A DNA stretch of 64,000 bases from Geosiphon pyriformis (GCA_016748015.1 JAAOMT010000441.1:260005-324004); one strand, 5' to 3'. Positions 11,029-22,790 are shown, counted from the first letter of the stretch. A program made the numbers and translations. Notes: a model not told the origin generated them from the letters alone.

Positions 11029-12125
11029 TATTATGGGTAAACTTGGTAGGTATAGGAAATGGTAACATTTGGTGCTCTCAATTATTAATGATGTGTCTTT
11101 CACATAATTCTGTTGGCTTAGTCTTGATTATCAGTCTTTAAAAATCTATTCCTGGATGTGATTTTATCTGTTGAGTTCTTTGGTTATAAAGCACAAAGTT
11201 TGTCTTTCGTCAATTGCAATGTTTTCCATAAATGTGAGCTTTCTTCTCCAAGCTAACAAACACAATCATTAGGGTCTGGTGTTGTCTTTTTGCCTTTCTG
11301 GTAACCTAACAAGATAATGTTAATATCCAAAACTTAGGGGGAGCTTCTTTCTTTTACCAGGCTATCACAAAGTCTATTCCCAAACAGTCAATTTTACTAT
11401 GTTGCCACTCCACAAAAAAAATAAGAAAGAAAAAGAAAAGAAAAAGAAAAAAAAAAAAAAGAAAAAAAAGATAAATTAGTATCATCAATTGCTATGATTA
11501 AGAGTAATTGATCTAAATTGTTAATAGTTCGAGGTGGTTATGCTAAGAGCATCTGTTCTAGAACAAAGATACAAGACAAGGGTTAATTCATGTAAATTCC
11601 ACAAAGTTCAAGAACATGAATTTGTGATTCTGATTTCTTTAATAATTGGTTTATTTCAGAAGATAAAATAGGGAAGATAAAAAATGATGAAGGGGTATGG
11701 ATATTTGATTCTTGTCTAGAGATTCATATTTATCTGTCTGTTTTTTTAACTTTTACAACTATCTGCTTTTATACATTCTTTTGGTTTTACAGGATTGCTT
11801 TCAATTGTCTTGCTATTGCTAGTAATTGCTTTGTTATTTCTGTTATTGTTTCGTTTTTCTATGTTATCACTAGTTATCCTATGTTATAACACGTTATCTG
11901 ATATTATTACATGTTATTCTGTGTTATCCTGTATTATAATATGTTATCCTATATTATAATGCGTTATCCAACATTATTGTGCACTATTCTGTGTTATTTT
12001 GTGTTATAACACATTATTCTATGTTATAACACGTTATCTAATATTATTGTACACTATTCTGTATTATGTTATGTTTTGGTTACATTTCTTCATAACTTTG
12101 AATTGGTTTTTCTACTCAAGTAACA
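11029..12125 (-). repeat. 3' LTR of element C (1097 bp)
   Basis: Pairs with 29235-30336. Ends TATTATGGGT and AAGTAACA. It holds a purine/A-rich run at about 11405-11470 and a U3 array of TTATAACACGTTATC-like units at about 11860-12070. The inner segment GTAACATTTGGTGCTCTC (about 11062-11082) is complementary to the LTR/PBS junction. Confidence 0.93.
11860..12070 (-). repeat. Imperfect GTTATAAC-type array in C LTR U3
   Basis: About ten degenerate units of 10-21 bp built on GTTATAACAC / GTTATCC / GTTATTCTGT. Many are near-palindromic (TGTTATAACA). The same array is in the other C LTR (about 30075-30280) and, inverted, in the solo LTR (about 50735-50880). Position near the U3 edge suggests promoter or enhancer function; this is inference. 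Confidence 0.7.
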
Positions 12126-13162
12126 TTATCTCTCTCTTTTTAGAATTAAGCTTCTACAAAACTATATATATCTGTTATCATGGCTTTGTTTGTGTAATGT
12201 TTGATTGTTTTCTAACATTTCCATTAGTTGGTACATTCTGTGATACAAGGTAGCTTTAAAATTCTCTTTAATGATTGTTTCTGTTGGATAGAACAATATT
12301 TTTTGTTTGATAAGTAATGTAGCTTTCCTTCCATAGACTAGTTTGAATGATGTGAAGTGTGTTGTATGCAAAGAGTACTGAAGGTATAAATAAGTCTTAT
12401 TCTTGTTTGTTTTCTTGACTTATTTTTGCTAGTGCTTTACAAAGTGTTTGGTTAAACTGTTCTACCAGTTTGTTAGTTTGTGGGTAATATGATGATAATA
12501 AAGGACATTTTATACCAAACTATTGGCTTAATTTTGTTAACATATTATTGACAAAATGCATTTCTTGATCAAATAACAATTCTTTCAGACACCTATGTCA
12601 GCAAATTAGGTTTTGATGTATGAACTTGGCTACTGTTTTGGCATTAGCCACTTGAATTGCTCTGGCTTTTGGTCATTTTGTAAGATAATCAACAGCTACA
12701 GTGATATACCAATTTCTTTTGGATATAATTGAGAAAGAACCAACCAAATTGATTCCAATTCTATCAAATGGATTTTCAACTGGAATGGAGCGAAGTGGTT
12801 CTGTTGATCTTGCTCCTCCTTTTTGCTGGCATGCATTACATTCGAAAATGTCTTTGTATATTGTTGGCCAATAGTATAAATTTAGTGTTCTTTCGAGGGT
12901 AGTATCTTTGTTAAAGTGTTCTGACATTGGATTTGAGTGCATGCTATATAGTATAGTTTTTTTTTTACTGTTCTTGATTAGTCATTGTAGAGTAAAATGG
13001 TTTCAGCATTCTTGTCGATATAATTGGTTGTCTTGAATAAAATAATTTTGGGCTTGTTTTCATATGGTACTTTGTTTCTGTTAAGATAATATCTTCTTGA
13101 AATGTAGTGTCAATAGGTACTGATATAGTTGTTAATAAGTAAGTGTGTCTATAGGTCTGGGA
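12126..13162 (-). pseudogene. pol: Integrase of element C, truncated
   Basis: The zinc-binding and core part is at 12673-12942, with CNACQQKGG and FDRIGINLVGSF (first catalytic Asp to Asn). Further core pieces run to 12380, and 12162-12371 holds a FKLVYGRKATL stretch. The reading frame then stops at HDNRYI, with the polypurine tract immediately after. The GPY/F-like end and ORF3 seen in the other elements are missing. Confidence 0.82.
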
Positions 13163-13494
13163 TTAAGTTTGTGGCATCCTTGACAAACTGTTGGTATTGG
13201 TGTTCTTGGATCCTTCCTTGTAATGGACTTTAAGTAAGAATTGTTGCAGATAAGTACTGCATCTTGCATATTTTCTTTCTAGTTGTGGATTGTTGAGTAA
13301 TCAAATAAGTCTTTTGTGGTTGGTATATAGATCAAATAGTTGACTAAGATAATGTTTCCAAGTCTGTATGGTTCAATAAATGGCAAAACATTTCAGATCT
13401 GTTGTGCTGTAATTTTTTTTTACTGGGCTCATGCTATAACTGGTGTAGGCAACTGGATGTTCTTTATTGTCTGGTTTTATCTGTTGTTACAGGT
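13163..13494 (-). pseudogene. pol: RNase H of element C, distal half
   Basis: In sense this piece begins with NKEHPVAYTSYSMSPVKK and ends with SLSRMPQT followed by TAA (13163-13165). It is the continuation of 23711-24850; element B separates them. Removing B and one 4-bp copy (CTGT 13491-13494 / CTAT 23711-23714) restores the frame at GAVLSQIKPDNKEHP. The uncorrected right copy would give a TAG in place of CAG. Confidence 0.85.
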
Positions 13495-14409
13495 GATTCT
13501 TTGGGGTGTTAAGTGAATAACAAACCTGTAACTTGGTGCTCAAGGCGATTGGTAACGATGATAATCTGAAGGTATTTTATCTGAAGGTTTTCCAATTGAG
13601 TTCTTTGTATAATGGACAGAGATTCAATGATAACAGTTTATCAATAGTTTCCTGGCACCATAGTTTTGCTGATTGCTTACTCAGCTTGATGGTTAATGAT
13701 TCTCCTGGTATGATATCCTCTGTAAATGTATACTAGTGTGGTTTCCTGACATCAGTTCCTCTGTAAGTCCTTCAAGAATAAGTGTTGTTTAAGCAAATTT
13801 ATTCCTCCATAAGTCCTCCAAGAGTAAGTATTTTTTAGTAAGCTTTATTCCTCTGTAAGTCTTCCAAGAGTAAATCCTTTAATCAAGTTAGTAGACAACA
13901 AAGAAAATAAAAAAAAATAAAGAGAAAATAAGAAATAAGCCAAGGTGATTTGCAAGTTAGTATCCCATCAATAGCTGTGATCAAGAGCTATTGTTCCAGT
14001 ATAGTTAAGTATCAATTACTATCAACATGAAGTGTTAATAGTGGAGAATGAATTTAATATAGTGAATAATTATTTATTTGAGGATTGTGGTAACTAAGCT
14101 AAGAATTCTTGGTGTTGATTCTGTCTTTTTTGCTTTTAATACTACTGCTATATATACATATTTGAGATTCCTTAATTCCTTAATTCCTTGCAACAGGAAT
14201 CCTGGAATTCCTGAAATCCTGCAATTTCTGATGAAAGAAATCCTAGAATTCTGAAATTCTGCAATTCCTTGTTGGAGAATTCTGAGATTCCTAGAATCCT
14301 GCAATTTTTCTGAGAGAAATCTTGGAATTCCACATTTACTATGTCTATATCTGATTGGCTAATATCTACTGACTAATAATACTATATTTTCTATATTCTA
14401 TGAGTAACA
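13495..14409 (-). repeat. 3' LTR of element B (915 bp)
   Basis: TGTTACAGG at the left edge and GAGTAACA at the right edge. About 40 bp longer than its partner at 22837-23710, mainly in the GAATTCCTGAAATCCTG repeat region (about 14170-14330). TATA-like sequence at about 14145-14160 would serve minus-strand transcription. Confidence 0.94.
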
Positions 14410-14422
14410 TTATCTTCTCCTT

Positions 14423-15109
14423 TTAATATTGAGCTCTGTCAAAATCTAATTTTTTTAATTCTCCTTCTTGAAGTATTTCCTGAATTTTGTTTTCGAGAAT
14501 TACTTGTGTTATTTGAGTCTGTAATTTTTCAAATTGAGCATTGGTGATTTTTCCCAATTGATTACTGGTAATTGTATCCATTGCTTTGTTGAGTAGGATT
14601 CCTGGTCAATCTTAAAATGCTGTGTGTATTCAGTATATAGCTCGAGCTTGTGTGGATAAGTTGTTTCTCCCTACAAAATGTTCTAGTTGTTGTAGTATTG
14701 TTGTGTCGAATAACTGCTTTGTTTTATCCATATATAAGTTCTGGATATTCATGTGTTGTCCCAAGTAAAAGTAACAATAATTTTTTGGAAATTGTTGTGT
14801 CCATCAAGTCCAAGTTTCTCTGGTAAGTTCTTGGTATAATTTGACTATTTGTTGTTCTTTTATAACCACTTTTATCTTGGTCATGATCTTGTCAACAACA
14901 TTTTCAAATTTTTTCTGTGCTTTGTTTTGTGGTATCTTTGCCATATTTTTGTAACGAATGGTTTGTTGATTGATTGTAATTTCCATCTCCTGGTGTTGAA
15001 TTAATTGAAAAATTTGTTGGATTAGTGAATGGATATTGTCTGTAATTTCCATTTTTCTGATCTCTTCTGTCATGTTAACCATGTTCTTATATATTTTTTT
15101 GTCAATCAA
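14423..15109 (-). pseudogene. ORF3 of element B (unknown function)
   Basis: The open part (14804-15109) contains KMEITDNIHSLIQQIFQLI and a long charged helix-rich stretch; the first ATGs are in MVNMTEEIRKMEIT. It then continues with a few stops to the TAA at 14423-14425, adjoining the polypurine tract. It starts where integrase ends. Homologues occupy the same place in A, D and E. No signal peptide, membrane segment or known motif is visible. Confidence 0.75.
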
Positions 15110-16488
15110 TTGGACATGTTGTTGTCAATAATAATAATTGGTTCCAGATCTTGTGGAATCACATCTTATTGGACTAGTATTTTCTGTACTCCTAATTGTG
15201 GAATATTACTGGTAGATGATGATACTGTATGGTGGTATGGTTTCAGTTGATCTCCATGTACTGCTTTGGTCAAGATTTTGTTATTCAATCTTAATTTGTA
15301 AGCTCCATTTCCTAAAATTTTTTCTATGTGAAATGGTCTGTCCCATTTGAGGTCAAATTTTCTACTCCATTGTTTTTCCACTTTGGTACGATGTAGTAAT
15401 ACTTTGTCTCCAAATCTAAATTCAACTGGTTTATCTGATAGTTGGTTATCATGTTTTTTTTTTTGTTTCTCTTGTGACCTTTGTATATTATCAGCTGCTC
15501 TTTGTCATTTGTTTTCTAATGTTTCTATTAAATCATATGTTCTTCTCAACAATGTGTTTTTGAAATTCTCTTCTGTTATTGGTTTGGTTGAGTATGTGCT
15601 GACTTTTATTTCCACTGGTAATGTTGCTGTTCTACCATATACTAATTCAAATGGTGTTGCTTGTGTAGTATCTTGCTTCATTGTTTAATAAGCAAATAAT
15701 ACTGATGATATTAACAAATTCCAATCGTTCTGGTTTTTTTGGCTGAGTTTAGCTATTGCTTCACACAATGTTCTGTTGAATCTTTCGACTAATCTGTTGG
15801 TTTGTAAATGGTATAATAATGATAGTGGTCTCTTAATTCCGAATCTTTGGCTTAATTTTGCTAATGTTCTGTTCACAAAATAAGTTCCTTGGTCTGAAAG
15901 TAATTCTTTTGGACATCTGTATTGACAGATCAAATCTTGATGAATGAATTCGGCAACGGATTCTGCATTTGCTCTTTGAATTGCTTTCGTTTCTGGCTAT
16001 TTAGTGAGATAGTCCATGGCTACTGCTATGTACCTGTTTCCTCTGCTGGTGATTGTTAATGATCTGACTAAATCAATTCCAATACGGTCGAATGGTTGTC
16101 CCACTTTGATTGGTTTTAATGGTTTACTGAGTTTTATATCTCCTCTTTGCTGACAAGCATCACAATTTTGAACATATTAAATAATGTCTGGATATATTAA
16201 TGGCCAATAGTATCTTTTTCTGGTTTTTTCCATGGTTGCTTCTTTGTGAAAGTGTTCTGCTGTTGGATTTGAGTGCATGTTGAATAATATTGTCTCTTTT
16301 TCTGGTTTTGTAATTACTCTGGTTGGTTGCTCTAGATCTCTTCTATTTTTCCGATACAGTATATTTTGGTAAGTGATAAAATATTTTGCTTGTTGTTTAA
16401 TACTCTTTTGTTCTATTTGAGATAAATTCTCCTTGAACCGTTGAGTGTTTATATAATGTTGCAGTTGTTGATATTTTTGTATGTTCAT
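15107..16488 (-). pseudogene. pol: Integrase of element B, broken by stops
   Basis: An ATG opens MNIQKYQQLQHYIN at 16488. The N-terminal zinc-binding part follows (to 16177), then the core with FDRIGIDLV (Asp kept), ELLSDQGTYF (Asp) and RLVERFNRTL (Glu), so all three DDE residues are present. A TAA after FAY (about 15685) replaces a Gln codon. The GPY/F-like end is at 15166-15381 (WDRPFHIEKILGNGAYKLR). The upstream RNase H stop at 16551 separates it from RT. Confidence 0.87.
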
Positions 16489-16550
16489 TTTTTGTTATAT
16501 TTTTTATTGGTATTGTTCTGGTTTTGTTATATTTTTGGGTTGAAATGTTC

Positions 16551-17969
16551 TTAGATTTGTTTTATTTGTGACAAACTATTAGCATTTTCATTGTCTTTTC
16601 TTTTTTTATAATGTATAGTATAATTATATGGTGCAAATGCCATTTTCTATTTTGACTGTCTTCTATCTCCAAATTCTTGTTTTTGAAGTGATATTAATCC
16701 TTTGTGATCTGTGTATATTTCAAACTTCTGGCTTAAGTATTCTTTCCATTTCATGATTGTCTAGTATATTGCTAAGTGTTCTTGTTCTGGTGTTTCATAG
16801 TTTTTTTTGGCTGGTGTTAAACCTCTGCTAGCATATACTACTGGATGTTCTCTGCCATCTGGTTTTCTCTGAAATAATACTGTTTTTAATGCTTGGCCAG
16901 ATGCATTGGTGGTGATGATAAATGGTTTGCTGTGATCTGGATAGATCAGTACTAGAGCTTGAATGAGCTTTCTTTTCAGAATATCAAAAGCTTTTTGTTG
17001 ACTTTCTGTTCATTCATATTTTGTATTCTTGGTTTGCAGTTGGTTGAATGGCTGCACTATCTTGGAAAAGTTTTTGATAAATTGTCGATAGTAGTTGGCA
17101 AATCCCAAGAATAATTTCAGTTCTATCATATTGGTCAGCACTGGAAAGTTCTTTACTATCTCTATTTTCTCTGGATCCGTTTTGATGCCATCTTTGTTGA
17201 CTATATGTTCCAAGAATTTTAGTTTTGTCTTGTCAAAGAAGCATTTGGTTGCATTTAACTTCAATCCTGCTCATCGTAATCTTTTAAATACTTGTTGGAG
17301 ATGGTAAAGATGATCATCAAATATCCTTGAGAATACATTGGTGTCATCTAAGTATATAACTACTGATTTCCACAATAAGCCAGTGTAAACAATTTCTATT
17401 AGCTGTTGAAAAGTTGCTGGGGCATTGGTTAAGCCAAAGGGCATTACTGCAAATTCAAAATTCCCTTTTCTTGTGATAAATGCCATTTTTTCTTTGTTGG
17501 CTGGATCCATGGCTACTTGCCAGTAACCACTGTTCAGGTCTAATGTTGAAAACCATTGGTTTCCACCAAAAGCGTTGAATAATTCTTGGATCTGTGGAGT
17601 AGAATAGCTATCTTCACGAGTTATTCCATTAAGTTTTCTATAATCTACACAAAAGTGAATTTTCCTATTCTTTTTCTGAACAAGTATCACTGGTGATAAC
17701 CATGGGCTCATTGATGACTGAATTAGTCTGTTGTCAAGCATTCAGTTTATCTCTTGACAGATAATCTCGTGGCTAGCTGGTGGTACTTTGTATGCTCTTT
17801 GTTTAATTGGCATTGCATCTCCAGTCTTGATCTGATGCTAGATGATGTCAGTTCGGCCAAACTCGTTTTTGCTAGCAAAGATGTCATTGAAATTGTTGAG
17901 CAATATCTTAAGTTGCATATGTTGGAGTGGATCTAAGTTTCCCATGTTTATTTGTTCCAACTGTTCTGG
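16551..17969 (-). pseudogene. pol: RT and RNase H of element B
   Basis: RT is open over 17271-17741 with all core motifs: FCVDYRKLNG, STLDLNSGYWQVAM, MPFGLTNAPATFQ and VIYLDDTNVFS, so its active site looks intact. The connection (KLNATKCFF) is at 17010-17264. RNase H (16551-17000) has its first Asp changed to Asn (ITTNASGQAL) and ends at TAA 16551-16553. RT copies RNA to cDNA in the particle. Confidence 0.9.
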
Positions 17970-19028
17970 TTAGAGCAAATAATATTCACTTTGTCCATAT
18001 ATCATTTGTGATGTGATATTGACATATTCACAAAGCTGTAGAAAGTCTGGAATGGTGCTTAGTGGTTGATCCTCTATTTTTGTGGTCAAATATCTGATGA
18101 TGGTTTCTTCTGGTATATTGACAATATTTCTGGTATTGTTGTAGATGGAAATTTTGATGTAGTTATAGTTCTTGGCTGGTATGTAGAGATTGATAAGTCC
18201 AACTTCTCCTAATTCACAAAGACTTGTTTCTGCTTCAAAAATTTGTGCTTGGTCTTTTACCTCCCTCTCTATTGTTATCATGTACTGGTCATATGGTGGA
18301 ATGGAAATTGTTTGACCAGTTGAGATAATTTCTCCTTGGCCAACAATTTTTTCTTCTGCCATATTGACTGGCACATCTATTCTACCTGTTAATCTGAATC
18401 TCTGTATTCTTCTCGCTGTTATTCCTAATTCCCCTCTTTTTCCCACTGATACTAACTGAGCTACTCTAACCAGAGACAGAAATATTGTCTGTGCTATCTT
18501 TTTGTTGGGCTCTATTATATAAGCTTTTTCTGAGTCATTTTGTAGCATAGTGATAATATTTCCTACATATTCCGCATTAATTATTCCTTCTCTTATATTA
18601 ATTCCTCTTTTCGCTAAACTACTTCTAGATGCTAATTGAATCATTGTTGTTGCTGGAATTTTTAGTGCTACTTTTAGATTAATGCAGGTGCGTGAATGTA
18701 GTTCCAATTTGATGGCCTCTTTTCCTGGATACCTCAGATCAAACCCAGCATCAGTATCATGTACACGTTTAGGCATAATACTCTTATTATTATCACTGAA
18801 CCATTTTAATTCTAATTCTCTGATAAGGTCAAGGATTACAATATATTGTTCGTATTTTGTATTGGAGTTTGAATCTGAGTTGGAATCAGTATCATTGTTG
18901 TTGCCATATTGAATGGAGCTGAAACCGGTGTTTTTGTCATTGTCATTGTTAGAGTTTGAATCGGGATCAAACAGTGATCCTAATTCCGATGCACAGCTGC
19001 TAATTGGTTCCTCTTCCTTTGGAATCAT
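17970..19028 (-). CDS. pol: dUTPase plus beta-rich linker of element B, 352 codons open
   Basis: The longest open frame in B. Residues 12-60 are an Asp/Asn/Ser-rich linker. dUTPase motifs: 1 DAGFDLRYPG (93-102), 2 ASRSSLAKRGI (133-143), 3 EGIINAEYVGNI (147-158, catalytic Asp is Asn151), 4 KKIAQTIFLSL (176-186), 5 RRIQRFRLTG (206-215, Gly and Phe pattern lost). Residues 218-330 are a beta-rich domain (ISIPPYDQYM and later IPEETIIRYL), like the segment between protease and RT in many gypsy elements. As written it should be inactive. The TAA at 17970-17972 is shared with A and D. Confidence 0.9.
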   Translation of the reverse strand: MIPKEEEPISSCASELGSLFDPDSNSNNDNDKNTGFSSIQYGNNNDTDSNSDSNSNTKYEQYIVILDLIRELELKWFSDNNKSIMPKRVHDTDAGFDLRYPGKEAIKLELHSRTCINLKVALKIPATTMIQLASRSSLAKRGINIREGIINAEYVGNIITMLQNDSEKAYIIEPNKKIAQTIFLSLVRVAQLVSVGKRGELGITARRIQRFRLTGRIDVPVNMAEEKIVGQGEIISTGQTISIPPYDQYMITIEREVKDQAQIFEAETSLCELGEVGLINLYIPAKNYNYIKISIYNNTRNIVNIPEETIIRYLTTKIEDQPLSTIPDFLQLCEYVNITSQMIYGQSEYYLL

Positions 19029-19645
19029 GTAGATTATGTGGATTGGTGGATTGTAAATGAGATCACACTCATTATAATATTAAAAGTTACATGGGATCAA
19101 ACAGTGGTTACATAATCAAGTGTTTAGCTGTGCTAACCACTCTTTTTGTTCTTCTCTTGTGAGTGCTAATTGTTGGTAGTGTTCATGAAATTCCTTGGGA
19201 TTGTCCTCAATGTTGTCAAAAATGTCAAACGTTGTAATATATTCTGGCTTTGGGAGGGATAATGAATTGGTTTTGATTTCTCACAACTTGCTGGCTGTAG
19301 CTCCTTCTGCCATTGCATATGCTATTTTCCAGATCTCATGTTTGTTATATGGGTAGCCTTTCAAATATCTTAAGGCTCATTTTCATGTGTTGTCGATTGA
19401 GATCCTTTTTCATACCCAATTGTTTATTAGGATTGTGTACTGGCATGTTTCATCACATGTTCCTCTTCACCTTGGAATGTCATTCCACATTCCTTTGTCT
19501 AAAAACATTTCTCCGCATACTAGGCATAGCATATTGTCCCATTTTTCTATTTTTAATGGTCGGCCATTATGTTCAATGATGCATGGGTGACAATAATATC
19601 GTGTTGCTGTTTACCAGTTTTCATTGTTGCCACAACATACACCCA
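19029..19645 (-). pseudogene. pol: Cys-rich module of element B, degraded
   Basis: In sense it follows the protease and precedes dUTPase. Recognisable words are LCNHCLIPCNF (zinc-ribbon half near 19090-19120), EFHEHYQQLALTREEQ and a CQYT-like segment near 19440. Several stops. Homologous to the better-preserved module of E (about 41285-41700). A metal-binding role is inferred from paired Cys. Confidence 0.65.
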
Positions 19646-20426
19646 TCATCGACAATTTCTTGCTGCAAGTGATGCATTTGAGTTTAGGTCGATGATAGGT
19701 GGCCTGAAGTTGTGTAGAATATGGAACATATGTAGGAGTGATAGATTGTGCTGGCTCTTTTTCTTGTTCCTTCCCTTTTCTTTTCTCTTCCCAAGTCCAT
19801 TTTGTGGTTGGTTCACTTTGGCTGTTATCATTTCAAGATCTCTGATTTGTTCCTCAGGTAAGTTCTTCTTCCTTTTTCTTTTTTCCTTTGTCATCCCATG
19901 ATAGTATAGGTGGTAGTTTGTTGTGATCAGCGTTGGCCCAAGAGACTTGGTAAGCTTCTCAGATAGGTTTTTTTTTGTCTTCTCTAGTTCAATCAATAGT
20001 TTCTCTCTTAGAAGAGTCTTGAAGTGGCCACACATGGCCGGTACACATATGTGTTGGCCCTGATATGTTAGCTGAAATTCTTGGGTGTTCCAGTTTAATG
20101 TCGCGTTGACTTTAGATAGCCAGTCATTACCAACAAAAGCTTGGTATTGAGTGGCTTCCATCACTAAAACTTTAATGGGAGTTATGATGCCATTGACTTC
20201 AAAAGGAAAGTCGTCGATTTTGCCAATTGGAGTTTTGGTTGCTCTATCAGCTGTGATGATTCTGGTGCTGGCAGCTCGATCAACTCAGTGACCTAATTGA
20301 TCCATGAGCTGTCTTGTGATAATACTGCCAGCTGATTCACTATCTAGAATGAGTTTGATGAGGTGACCATTAACTCTAGCATCCGTGTACATCACTGTAA
20401 TGGGTTTTTCTTCGAGAGCAGCTTTA
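19646..20426 (-). pseudogene. pol: Aspartic protease of element B, mutated
   Basis: LILDSESAGSII at about 20330-20360 is the active-site loop with Gly changed to Glu (DSG to DSE). The C-terminal FVGNDWLSKVNATLNW segment (19646-20164 open frame) matches the retropepsin end. After it comes a Lys/Glu-rich linker (19750-20000), then the Cys-rich module. Confidence 0.85.
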
Positions 20427-22790
20427 CTAAATAATAGTACCGGTGTGGTTTCTTCGAATTCGAAAGGAAAGATAGCTGTTAGGAATTTGTTGTTGGAGAT
20501 GGTTGCTGGTGGAATTGTATTGGTAAGTAATTGCTAATTGAATTCCAGTTTGTTGGATATGGCATCTTTTGGAGTAATCAGGAGACTTAAATAGTGTTGT
20601 GAATTTGGGTTTTGGGCATGACTGGTATCCAAATTCTGTGGATGTGATCCTGATTGTGGGTTTAATGAACTGGGGACTGGTTGATAAACAACCATTGCTG
20701 ATCTCCAGTTTTGAGTGACTCTGGATTGAGAGTTGTCTGATGTTATTTGAGCTGGGTTCTGGGATGGTGTTTGAGTTGGTTGGGATTAATAGATGATTTG
20801 TGGTTGTAGTTGATATATTACTTGTAGCAGCAGTTGATAAATCAGAGTTTGATATACTGGTGTAAGCGTTTGATACATTGGCTGCGTCACTGACAGGTAA
20901 GCGGGTTGATATTGTTCCTAATTTTGTTGATATCTTGGAGTTTGAAATTGGCAATCAGAGTTTCTATATTGATTTCCTAATCAAAGATGGCTATAAGCAT
21001 TGCAGTTTGTTCTGATGTGCCCTTGTTTACCACAGTTGTGACAAACACGCGTCTCTGACTGCCACTGTTAATTGGCCAATGTTAAAAGATGCACTTGATT
21101 TTGGGAACAATTGTAGTTTTCTGGATTGCTGCATTGTTGAGGCAGTTGATAAATTGCACAATTGTCAGCTAAGTATCCTTCCAATTTCTGATTAATTGAA
21201 TCACTGAATTGTTTCAATTTGGAGTCCAATTCAGATGATCCATTCATCACTAGGTTGACAGCTTGGGTGTGGTTAGCCTCGAGTTCTGCAGCTTCAAAAT
21301 CTCTAGCGTGTGTGACTACAGTTGGTAGGTCGGCTGGGTGCATTGGGCGTACTTGTTGGAGGATGCTGCTGTGCAATTCTCTGATAAACTGATTTAAAAT
21401 TTGTGGTGCTGTAAAGTAGTTAGCTTCAATGACCTGAATCTGACGCAGATTTTTATGGAAGTGTTCTAGGTAAGTGGTAACTGCTTTAATGTCTCTTTGT
21501 TCGATGATATTGAAGATATTGGCTAATCTGTTGATGTTATTATTATTGCTGAAATATCTCAAAAACTCGGTTTTGAACTGCTGAAATGTTTGTGGTGGGG
21601 TGACTAAACTCTGATACCATGCATCTGCGGTATCCTGAAGAAAGTAGGGGATCACTTAAAGGGCTCTGGCGTTGTCCCAATTATTGGCGACAATTGCTTT
21701 GACAACATTATTTATCCATGTTTGTGCATCATCTTCATTGCTAGTAAATTTTTTAAGTTTGGCTATAAGTGCATATGTCATTTGTTGCTGTACAGGTTGT
21801 TGAAGTTGTTGTGACAGCAGTTGAAGTGGCTGTTGGGCAGATTGTTGAAGGGATGGTTGATTTGGTTGATGCGGCTGTTAGATGGGTTGGTGTATAGATT
21901 CAGTTATTGGATCAATTGGTGGTTGATCGATGACAATATTCAGAGGTAAGTTATTCTGATTAATTTGTTTAGGGTTTTGTGGTGTTTGAATATTCGGAGT
22001 TGTGTTTTCCAGATTTTCTAAATTTGGGTTTATCGGGATTTGAAAATTCAGGATTTCGAATTCCGAGTTTTCTGAGATCGGGTTTTGGTAGATGAATCCT
22101 TGATCCTCACTTCCTTCCTCTTCTTCCTCTGATAATTTTCATGGAGTAGTGGCTCCGAAATCTGGTTGGGGTATTGGTGATCAAATTCCTGATGGCATTG
22201 GGAATTGTGATTTAAATCCTTCAAAATACACTCTGTATGGTCTTAGTAAGTCTTCTTTCTGTTGTTTGCTTTGGAACTAAAATCTTCCCAATGTTGATGT
22301 CACATTTAAGGTGGATGTATCTGCTGATAAAATGTTGATGGCATTTCTGGGTATGTAGTGATATGATGGAGTGGTTGGTGATTCTACTCTGTGTTTCTTC
22401 CAACTAGATAACTGTATTTCTTTTGGTATTGCTGCTGGTGTTTGTATTTTTCCTTTATCTTTGTTTGCATAGGTAATGGGAAATTGTTGTTGCGTGTATC
22501 TTTCAATGGTTTGATTAATTTCCCTGATGATTGGGGCGAAACTGTGATTTCTTGGTAAGCTGGTGTGTTGAAATAATTCCATATAAAAATTTTCTCTTGT
22601 TGACTCGATATTAACTGTTCCTCCTAAACAGTCTGTGATTTTATCATTGATGTAATAGTTGAAGGCTGATTTGGCAGGGTAGTGATTATTGTTTAATCCT
22701 AATAGTTGGCTGTATTATTGAAACAAAGATTTTGCGAATCCTAAGTGGTTGGCTCCTATAATTTCTGATTCTGCCACGTTTGGATTTGTG
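20427..22790 (-). pseudogene. gag: Gag of element B
   Basis: Sense order: N-terminal helical domain (22790-22280) starting at GTG in AACGTGGCAGAATCAG, preceded in frame by TGA and TAG near the PBS and with no ATG before; acidic/Pro linker; capsid-like domain (21068-21655, YFLQDTADAWYQSL, then AVTTYLEHFHKNLRQI); CCHC knuckle CHNCGKQGHIRTNC (21002-21043), intact; and a Ser/Thr/Asn-rich tail (20427-20954). Some stops. Gag would form the particle and bind RNA. Confidence 0.87.
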
